Positions 16,513-21,841 of a DNA stretch of 21,841 bases are shown here, one piece after another (the first letter of the stretch is position 1; the number at the start of each line of letters is the position of its first letter). Source of the DNA: J061 sp003695725 [NCBI: Candidatus Schekmanbacteria bacterium] (GTDB lineage Bacteria; Schekmanbacteria; GWA2-38-11). The notes under the pieces are model-generated. The model had not been told where the DNA came from and did no database searches. It saw only the letters and a list, made by a program, of their open reading frames with translations. Location: positions 1 through 21,841 of the forward strand of contig RFHX01000188.1 in assembly GCA_003695725.1 (NCBI GenBank), given 5' to 3'. Made by a program: the position numbers and the translations under genes.

Positions 16513-16561
16513 ACTTACTTTTAAATATACTCTATTTTCCTGTTTTTTAAAAGGAGATTAA

Positions 16562-16569
16562 AGTATAAT
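16562..16569. promoter_or_regulatory. Overlapping divergent -10 elements between the FAD protein and the ECF S gene
   Basis: AGTATAAT contains TATAAT on the plus strand (16564-16569) and TATACT on the minus strand (16562-16567). The -35 hexamers at 17 bp on either side are poor (TGTTTT on plus, TCTTAA on minus). Transcription start toward the S gene would be near 16576. Confidence 0.3.
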
Positions 16570-16617
16570 TGATATTTGCAAAATTTAAGAAAGATTATTT
16601 TCAAATAGTAAAGCCGT

Positions 16618-16624
16618 AAAGGAG
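16618..16624 (+). promoter_or_regulatory. Shine-Dalgarno site of the ECF S-component gene
   Basis: AAAGGAG ends 6 nt before the ATG at 16631. This decides against the internal Met7 (MWKYTK) as the start. Confidence 0.7.
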
Positions 16625-16630
16625 AAAAAG

Positions 16631-17419
16631 ATGCGAGAAATAGTAACAATGTGGAAATATACAAAAATGGTAGTCCTTTGCGCTATTACAGCCGCAATCT
16701 TTGCTGCAATTTTGATACCTATGAAAAGCATTCCGATTATTCCCGGCTCGACGGAGATTCGGCCTGCTTCGGTAATACCCGTTGTTTTTGGAATACTTTT
16801 TGGGCCTGCAGGTGCTTGGGGCTCTGCCATTGGCAATCTTATAGGAGATTTTTTTGGCACTCTTGGTATAGGCACAATTTTCGGCTTCATTGGAAATTTC
16901 TTTTTCAGTCTAACGGCTTATCGTTTAATAAATGCAAGGGAAATCTATCATAATTACTGGCAGAAGGAGAGCAAACTTATCTTTTGTTCTTTTTTTCTTT
17001 ATGTTGGAGTTGTATCGAGTGCCGCCTGTGCCGCTTTCATTGCTTGGGGTCTTGATATTTTAGGGCTTGTCCCCTTTTCAGTGCTTGGCTCGATTATCTT
17101 TATCAATAATGTTATTGTTTCAGTTGTTCTTGGACCGCTCGTTTTTTTGGTCCTTTACCCAAGAATTGAACGATGGGATATGCTATGGACTGATATACTC
17201 AAAGAATCAGATTTTAGAAAATGCACTGCATCAAAAACATCAAAGATTCTTATTGTCGTTGGAAGTTTAGGCGCATTTACATCAGGAATAATTGTCTCCT
17301 CCGGATTCTCAGGCAAAATTCCTTTCTTTTCTCAAAAAATTTGGTTTCTTGAAAACGGCACAGGAATAACTGTTTTCCCTTTCCTCATCATTACAATTGT
17401 TGGATGCATAATGGCGTAA
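16631..17419 (+). CDS. ECF transporter substrate-binding (S) component, substrate unknown
   Basis: A 262-residue integral membrane protein resembling the substrate-capture subunits of energy-coupling-factor importers of vitamins or metals. Hydrophobic segments lie at about 13-30, 46-72, 84-100, 117-140, 155-177, 204-225 and 246-262. The RPASVIPVVFGILFGPAGAW stretch (44-63), followed by GSAIGNLIGDFFG, is the small-residue-rich form seen in S proteins, which pack against the T subunit through AxxxA-like faces. It is followed 7 bp downstream by a fused double ATPase, which supports the call. It is longer than a usual S unit (about 180-200 residues), with one or two extra C-terminal helices after residue 200. 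No EcfT-like Ala-Arg coupling motif is seen. The substrate is not assigned. Confidence 0.75.
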   Translation: MREIVTMWKYTKMVVLCAITAAIFAAILIPMKSIPIIPGSTEIRPASVIPVVFGILFGPAGAWGSAIGNLIGDFFGTLGIGTIFGFIGNFFFSLTAYRLINAREIYHNYWQKESKLIFCSFFLYVGVVSSAACAAFIAWGLDILGLVPFSVLGSIIFINNVIVSVVLGPLVFLVLYPRIERWDMLWTDILKESDFRKCTASKTSKILIVVGSLGAFTSGIIVSSGFSGKIPFFSQKIWFLENGTGITVFPFLIITIVGCIMA

Positions 17420-17426
17420 AACTGAT

Positions 17427-19148
17427 ATGGCTGAAAAAAGAAAATCCTTTTTGAAAGTTGATGCAGTAACCTTTTCATACAAAAATTCCAAAATGAAACA
17501 GCTAAACAATATTTCCTTCACTATTGGTGAAGGAGAATTTGTGGCAATCCTTGGAAAAAGCGGTGCAGGAAAATCAACCCTTCTCTTGACATTGAATGGA
17601 TTAATACCTCTTTTCATAAAAGGGGAATTCAGCGGAAGCGTTTATTTGAACGAAATGAACATATCGGAAAGTTCCCTTGCAGAAACATCCCAAAAAGTGG
17701 GGATCGTATTTCAGGACTTTGAATCTCAACTCTTTTCAACAAGTGTTGACCTTGAAGTGGCATTTGGGCTTGAAAATCTTGGTATTGGAAGGGAAGAAAT
17801 CGAGAAATCCATATCAAATTACCTTGCTCTTACAGGGTTATCCGGATTTGAAAATCGCCAGCCGGCAATGCTTTCAGGCGGTGAAAAACAACGCTTAGCT
17901 ATTGCTTCTATGCTTGCAATGGAACCTCGTTTGATATGTTTGGATGAACCTACGACTGACCTTGATCCGGAAGGGAAAGAAAGCATCTTTTCCCTTATGA
18001 AAAAAATCAAAGAAGACAACAAAAGAACAATTGTTGCAGTAGAGCATGAAACTGATGAACTTTTATATGCAGACAGATGCATCGTTTTGGAAGAAGGAAA
18101 AATAGTTGCTGATGAATGTGCTGAAGAAATATTCAAAAGAATCGACTTTCTCGAAAGCCACGGAATAATGCCGCCTCAACTTGCAGAGTTATCGCAAATC
18201 ACAAATTCAAAAAAAATCTTTAGAAATGAAGAAGAGGCAGTGCAGTGGATAAATGAAATCGGCTATGAAATAGATTATGGAGCATTTTCTAAAATCAAGA
18301 AGGAAGAAGAAGATTACTTTAGAAAAGTTTCGAATTCTGAGCCGGAAATCCAACTTGACAATGTCAGTTTTGCTTACAACGGCAAAAACTATGTATTGAA
18401 TAATGTATCCAATGAATTTAAAAAGGGAGAAATAACAGCCATTGCAGGAGGAAACGGCAGCGGCAAAACAACTCTCATAAAACATTTCAATGGTCTTTTA
18501 AAGCCAACAAAAGGAACGGTGAAATTAAAGGGAAAAGATATTTCAGGATACAACAGCTTGGAATTAGCCCAAAGAGCAGGATTTGTCTTTCAAAACCCTG
18601 ACTGCCAGATTTTTTCGGAAACAGTAAGAGCAGAAGTGGAATTTACACCCAAACTCTTAGGGCTCAGCAAGAAGGCAATAGAAGAAAGAGTAGATAGCGC
18701 TTTGAGAGCAGTTGGGCTTTCAGATTTTGCTGAATACGACCCCTTTGTCCTTACCAAAGGAGAAAGACAAAAGATTGCCGTAGCCTCTGTCCTTGCCGCG
18801 CAGAGCAATATCATCATCCTTGACGAACCTACGACAGGCCTTGACTATAATGAGCTAAAAGGGATGATGAACCTTCTCTTAGCATTAAACAAGAAGGGAC
18901 ACACTATAATTATGGTGACCCATTCTATGTATGTAATAAGCAATTATGCCCAGCGTCTCATCATAATGAAAAATGGAGAAGCTGTTTTCGACGGAAAAAC
19001 ACGGGATGCCTTTGAAAATGAAAAAATTCTTTCAGAAAATCACATAAAGATGCCTGCTGTTTGCAAGATTTCAGCAATGCTTGGCTGCAGAGTCAAAAAT
19101 CTTGAAGAGTTCAAAAAAGTGTTTAAAATTAACAAATATGGCAGGTGA
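17427..19148 (+). CDS. Fused double ABC ATPase of an ECF-type transporter (EcfA-EcfA')
   Basis: Two nucleotide-binding domains in 573 residues. Domain 1 has Walker A GKSGAGKST (43-51), Q-loop FQDFESQLF, signature LSGGE (149-153) and Walker B ICLDEP (170-175). Domain 2, from about 306, has Walker A GGNGSGKTT (341-349), Q-loop FQNPDCQIF, signature LTKGE (442-446) and Walker B IIILDEP (462-468). The Q-x-F after both Q-loops (QLF, QIF) and the LTKGERQ variant are typical of ECF ATPases. The linker at about 245-305 is charged. It lies 7 bp after the S-component, with no clear ribosome-binding site, so translation is probably coupled. The membrane T subunit is missing from this cluster. Confidence 0.92.
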   Translation: MAEKRKSFLKVDAVTFSYKNSKMKQLNNISFTIGEGEFVAILGKSGAGKSTLLLTLNGLIPLFIKGEFSGSVYLNEMNISESSLAETSQKVGIVFQDFESQLFSTSVDLEVAFGLENLGIGREEIEKSISNYLALTGLSGFENRQPAMLSGGEKQRLAIASMLAMEPRLICLDEPTTDLDPEGKESIFSLMKKIKEDNKRTIVAVEHETDELLYADRCIVLEEGKIVADECAEEIFKRIDFLESHGIMPPQLAELSQITNSKKIFRNEEEAVQWINEIGYEIDYGAFSKIKKEEEDYFRKVSNSEPEIQLDNVSFAYNGKNYVLNNVSNEFKKGEITAIAGGNGSGKTTLIKHFNGLLKPTKGTVKLKGKDISGYNSLELAQRAGFVFQNPDCQIFSETVRAEVEFTPKLLGLSKKAIEERVDSALRAVGLSDFAEYDPFVLTKGERQKIAVASVLAAQSNIIILDEPTTGLDYNELKGMMNLLLALNKKGHTIIMVTHSMYVISNYAQRLIIMKNGEAVFDGKTRDAFENEKILSENHIKMPAVCKISAMLGCRVKNLEEFKKVFKINKYGR

Positions 19149-19177
19149 GAAAGAAAAATAAAGGGAGAAAGAAAAAT
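19147..19177 (+). repeat. 13-bp direct repeat upstream of the sigma-54 promoter
   Basis: GAGAAAGAAAAAT occurs at 19147-19159 and again at 19165-19177, 18 bp apart start to start. The first copy overlaps the ABC gene stop (TGA 19146-19148). The repeats lie about 25-55 bp upstream of the -24 element. They are purine-rich and low-complexity, so chance is possible. Confidence 0.45.
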
Positions 19178-19200
19178 TAAAATCGACTCTATCAGTTTTT

Positions 19201-19216
19201 TGGCACGAATATTGCA
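19201..19216 (+). promoter_or_regulatory. Consensus sigma-54 (RpoN) -24/-12 promoter
   Basis: TGGCACG-AATA-TTGCA matches the sigma-54 consensus TGGCACR-N4-TTGCW at every fixed position, with the required GG-N10-GC spacing (GG 19202-19203, GC 19214-19215). Transcription should start near 19227, giving a leader of about 27 nt to the ATG at 19254. The gene driven is itself a sigma-54 activator, which implies autoregulation or control by a paralogue. Confidence 0.85.
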
Positions 19217-19253
19217 TATATAATTAAATTTAGCTCTTTTTTAAAAAAAAAAG

Positions 19254-21611
19254 ATGAATAAAGGACCTGAGATACTCATAGTTGATGACAACAAAAGCTT
19301 CAGAAAAGGATTGAATCTTTCCTTTTCGCAAGAGGGATATTCTGTAACGGAAGCAGAAAATGGACTTCAAGCATTGGAAAAAATCGATGAGCAACGATTC
19401 GATGTAATCATTGCTGACATCAAAATGCCCGGGCTCGATGGCATTGGATTTTTGAAAAAGGTTCAAGAATCTGAAATAGACTCCCCTGTAATAATGATAA
19501 CGGCACATGCTTCAGTTGATATTGCTGTTGAAGCAATGAAGCGAGGTGCATTTGATTTCATAGAAAAGCCCTTCAAGTTTGAAGACCTCGAGCTTAAAGT
19601 CAAGAAAGCTCTTGAAAAACTCTCATTAATCAGGGAGGTAAAAAAACTTTCAATAGAAAATGAATACCTCAAAAATGAGGAAAAGAGCCATTATGACTTT
19701 GACAATATAGTAGGTAAAAGCCCAAGAATGATGCAGGTTTATTCACTTATTGAAAAAGTGGCAAACAGCAATTCAAATGTGCTTATTTATGGTGAAAGCG
19801 GCACAGGGAAAGAGCTTGTTGCACGCGCAGTCCATTATAGAAGCAATCGAAGCGCCGGTCCATTCATAAAAATCAATTGTAGTGTTTATCCTGAAACACT
19901 ACTGGAAAGTGAACTCTTTGGACACGAAAAAGGAGCATTTTCAGGGGCTACAAAATCCCGCCCCGGAAGGTTTGAAATTGCTGATGGAGGTAGTATTTTT
20001 ATCGATGAAATAGGCGAACTTTCACCTCCTGCACAGGTCAAACTCCTTAATGTTATTCAAGAAAAAGAATTCGAAAGAATCGGAGACAATAAAACAAGAA
20101 AAGTAGATGTCAGGATAATTGCGGCTACTAATAAGGACCTCAGTGAATTGGTGGCGAAAAGGAAATTCAGAGAAGATTTGTATTACCGCCTGAATGTAAT
20201 CTCCATCACTCTCCCTCCTTTGAGGGAAAGGGTTGAGGATATACCTGCTCTTGTAAATCATTTCCTGAATAAATATCAAAGTGAAAAATCCTTTTCCGGA
20301 AAAGTAAGAATAAAAGGAATAACAGATGAAGCGCTGAATATATTGAAAAAATATCATTGGCCCGGAAATGTTAGAGAGCTCGAAAATGTCATAGAAAGGG
20401 CTGTAGTCCTTGCTGAAGGACCAATGCTCAAAAAAGAAGACTTGCCTATTGGCATACAGAAAGAAGAGAGGAAGAAGATATTCAACTTCAATGGCAATGA
20501 AAATCTAAAATTACAGGAAAGAATTTCAGAATATGAAAAGGATATAATAGAAAATGCCTATAAAAGATGTAATGGGAATATTTCAAAAACTGCTGAAGAA
20601 TTGGGAGTTGAAAGGAACGCCCTGCGGTATAAACTCAAAAAATACGGCTTGATAATCATCCTTATGGCTCTGTTTCTTTTCAATTATTTTTCTTACCCTG
20701 CTCTAAGTGAAAATTCGGAAAAGTTGTCAAAAGGAAATGTAAGCTGGAATGAAATCATCAGTATAAAAGAACGGCTCAATGCTATTTCAAAAAGACAATC
20801 CGAAATAGAAAAAGAATCAAAGGAAAAGTCAATCAAAATAGAAGAAAAGAAGAATTCGGGAAAACTTATCCCAAACTCTGCTGACAGTAAAATTCAAGAG
20901 CTTCTTCAGGATGTGCGAGAACTTTCCACTGAATACACGACACTTCAAAAGGAAAAAATCTTGCTTACCAACAAGCTTTCTGCGGATTCTGAAAAATTCA
21001 TAAAAAATGGAATGGCAAGGATGAAGGAATTAATTGAAAAGATAAAAAAAATCGATTCCAATGAGGAACCGGAAAAATGGAATAATTATTATAATGAAAT
21101 CTTTACTCTTCAAAATCACATTTATGAAGCTTCAGAAATCAGCGGCGGAAGTTATGAGATAATCAGGGGAAATATTGAAATAAATATATTCAGTGAAAAC
21201 TCAAGGAATATAGATGAAATAACGGAAGAAATCGATTTTCTTGAAGAAGGTGTAAATTTACTTATTGAATCTATTGAAAAGCTTCATTCACGCCTCGAAT
21301 ATCTTTACAATATAAAGGAAGCCAAAGAAAGACTTCTTGCCCTAACTAAACGCTTTCATTCAAGCAATATGCCTATTCCCTCAGATATGGTTACAATGTC
21401 AAATCTTCAAAAAGACATCCATAATATTGAAGAAGAAATAGACGAGATAAAGAAAAATATTGAATTGTCTGAATCAAAGGTCAATGAATTGAAAATGCGC
21501 TATGGGAAACTGCAAAATATAATAAGCAATTATGAATTGCCTGATGGAAGCAGTTCTGGAAATGAAGGCAATAATATCCAAGTAAGTCCTGTAGAAAGTC
21601 TATCAAAATAG
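19254..21611 (+). CDS. NtrC-type sigma-54 activator fused to a hydrophobic segment and long C-terminal coiled coil
   Basis: 785 residues. 1-125 is a receiver with D11/D12, phospho-acceptor D55, T83 and K105. 150-385 is the AAA+ sigma-54 activator domain: Walker A GESGTGKE (180-187), GAFSGA (228-233, a Ser variant of GAFTGA) and Walker B FIDE (249-252). 441-463 is a Fis-type helix-turn-helix ending in the family-typical LKKYGL. A normal NtrC protein would stop there; this frame continues into a hydrophobic stretch ([14 protein letters not shown], 466-479) and then [10 protein letters not shown], which looks like a signal peptide or membrane anchor. About 300 residues of Glu/Lys-rich coiled coil (about 490-765) and a Ser/Gly-rich tail follow. 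In-frame TTG (20649) and ATG (20664) could also start a separate secreted protein, but neither has a ribosome-binding site. No cognate kinase lies nearby. Confidence 0.85.
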   Translation: MNKGPEILIVDDNKSFRKGLNLSFSQEGYSVTEAENGLQALEKIDEQRFDVIIADIKMPGLDGIGFLKKVQESEIDSPVIMITAHASVDIAVEAMKRGAFDFIEKPFKFEDLELKVKKALEKLSLIREVKKLSIENEYLKNEEKSHYDFDNIVGKSPRMMQVYSLIEKVANSNSNVLIYGESGTGKELVARAVHYRSNRSAGPFIKINCSVYPETLLESELFGHEKGAFSGATKSRPGRFEIADGGSIFIDEIGELSPPAQVKLLNVIQEKEFERIGDNKTRKVDVRIIAATNKDLSELVAKRKFREDLYYRLNVISITLPPLRERVEDIPALVNHFLNKYQSEKSFSGKVRIKGITDEALNILKKYHWPGNVRELENVIERAVVLAEGPMLKKEDLPIGIQKEERKKIFNFNGNENLKLQERISEYEKDIIENAYKRCNGNISKTAEELGVERNALRYKLKKYGLIIILMALFLFNYFSYPALSENSEKLSKGNVSWNEIISIKERLNAISKRQSEIEKESKEKSIKIEEKKNSGKLIPNSADSKIQELLQDVRELSTEYTTLQKEKILLTNKLSADSEKFIKNGMARMKELIEKIKKIDSNEEPEKWNNYYNEIFTLQNHIYEASEISGGSYEIIRGNIEINIFSENSRNIDEITEEIDFLEEGVNLLIESIEKLHSRLEYLYNIKEAKERLLALTKRFHSSNMPIPSDMVTMSNLQKDIHNIEEEIDEIKKNIELSESKVNELKMRYGKLQNIISNYELPDGSSSGNEGNNIQVSPVESLSK

Positions 21612-21697
21612 TGCTTATCCTTTTAGTTCGAAGATTTTACCAGAAATTAGTCTATTATATGACTTCTGAAACTTAGATTACTCCTATTGCATAAATA

Positions 21698-21710
21698 TGG
21701 GGAATCCCCA
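21698..21710. repeat. Small G/C hairpin
   Basis: TGGGG-AAT-CCCCA forms a 5-bp stem with a 3-nt loop, 87 bp after the activator stop. No T-run follows, so it is not called a terminator on its own. Confidence 0.35.
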
Positions 21711-21766
21711 ATCAATGGCACAGATAGTTTGTACTTGTAATGAAAAGGGGCAAACCAATCATTGAA

Positions 21767-21803
21767 TGAAAAAAATTTTTCTCTTAGTGAAAAATTTTTT
21801 TCA
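21767..21803. repeat. Perfect 15-bp A/T inverted repeat with 7-nt loop
   Basis: Arms at 21767-21781 and 21789-21803 are exact reverse complements (TG, seven A, five T, C against G, five A, seven T, CA) around TCTTAGT. Each arm is itself a quasi-palindrome (GAAAAA-NN-TTTTTC), and the two palindrome centres are 21 bp apart, two helical turns. It may be an A/T-rich transcription terminator for the activator gene or a pair of operator sites for the next gene. Confidence 0.6.
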
Positions 21804-21829
21804 GTTCTTTTCGCATTGAAAATCAGTTG

Positions 21830-21835
21830 TATAAT
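21830..21835 (+). promoter_or_regulatory. Perfect TATAAT -10 hexamer at the right edge
   Basis: TATAAT lies 27 bp after the A/T inverted repeat. The -35 position at 17 bp (21807-21812, CTTTTC) is poor, so the call rests on the -10 and the location. The gene it would serve is beyond the window. Confidence 0.3.
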
Positions 21836-21841
21836 TACCCC

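Noticed and set aside
16550-16557. AAAAGGAG on the plus strand upstream of the S-component gene.
   Set aside because: No start codon follows at proper spacing; the gene has its own site at 16618-16624.
1-21841. CRISPR arrays, tRNA/rRNA genes, transposases, insertion-sequence ends, prophage or toxin-antitoxin genes.
   Set aside because: None was seen: no regularly spaced repeats, no cloverleaf-like gaps and no mobile-element protein motifs. Most gaps are short, and coding is ordinary chromosomal metabolism.

Overview
The window is A+T-rich, gene-dense bacterial DNA. The organism looks like an anaerobe with a ferredoxin-type 2-oxoacid oxidoreductase, sigma-54 control, an ECF-type vitamin/metal transporter and nucleotide-sugar synthesis for a surface polysaccharide. 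Shine-Dalgarno sites (AAGGAG/GGAGGT) and sigma-70/sigma-54 promoters point to Bacteria rather than Archaea. The mix would fit a poorly cultured anaerobic candidate phylum or a deltaproteobacterium/Nitrospirota-like lineage. That placement is inference; no rRNA or other phylogenetic marker except tsaD is present.

Layout. 1-378: no convincing gene. 379-2495 (-): a GHMP sugar kinase followed by tsaD, overlapping by 7 bp. 2631-4349 (+): a good sigma-70 promoter, an aspartate-type aminotransferase and a single-domain response regulator. 4371-8716 (-): a four-gene pyruvate/2-oxoacid:ferredoxin oxidoreductase operon (gamma; a GltD-like NAD(P)H/FAD subunit with the PorD ferredoxin fused at its C-terminus; alpha; beta) in which every junction overlaps. 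8917-9888 (-): acylphosphatase and a LUD-domain (LutC/YkgG) protein with four C-terminal cysteines. 10025-13718 (+): UDP-GlcNAc 6-dehydrogenase, a UDP-hexose 4-epimerase and a phosphomanno/phosphoglucomutase, which together could make UDP-GlcNAcA/UDP-GalNAcA for a polysaccharide. The first gene appears to be transcribed almost without a leader. 13858-16512 (-): an 884-residue protein made of two full-length tandem copies of a geranylgeranyl-reductase-like FAD oxidoreductase. 16631-19148 (+): an ECF S-component and a fused double ATPase, with no EcfT next to them. 19201-21611 (+): a consensus sigma-54 promoter driving an NtrC-type sigma-54 activator whose reading frame runs on past its Fis helix-turn-helix into a hydrophobic segment and about 300 residues of coiled coil. 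21612-21841: a 15-bp A/T inverted repeat and a possible promoter for a gene outside the window.

The most unusual items are (1) the sigma-54 activator fused to a membrane-anchor/signal-like segment plus an extracytoplasmic coiled coil, sitting behind its own sigma-54 promoter, and (2) the head-to-tail duplicated FAD oxidoreductase divergent from an ECF transporter that lacks a T subunit. Everything else belongs to recognisable families. Families were assigned by reading motifs, not by database search.
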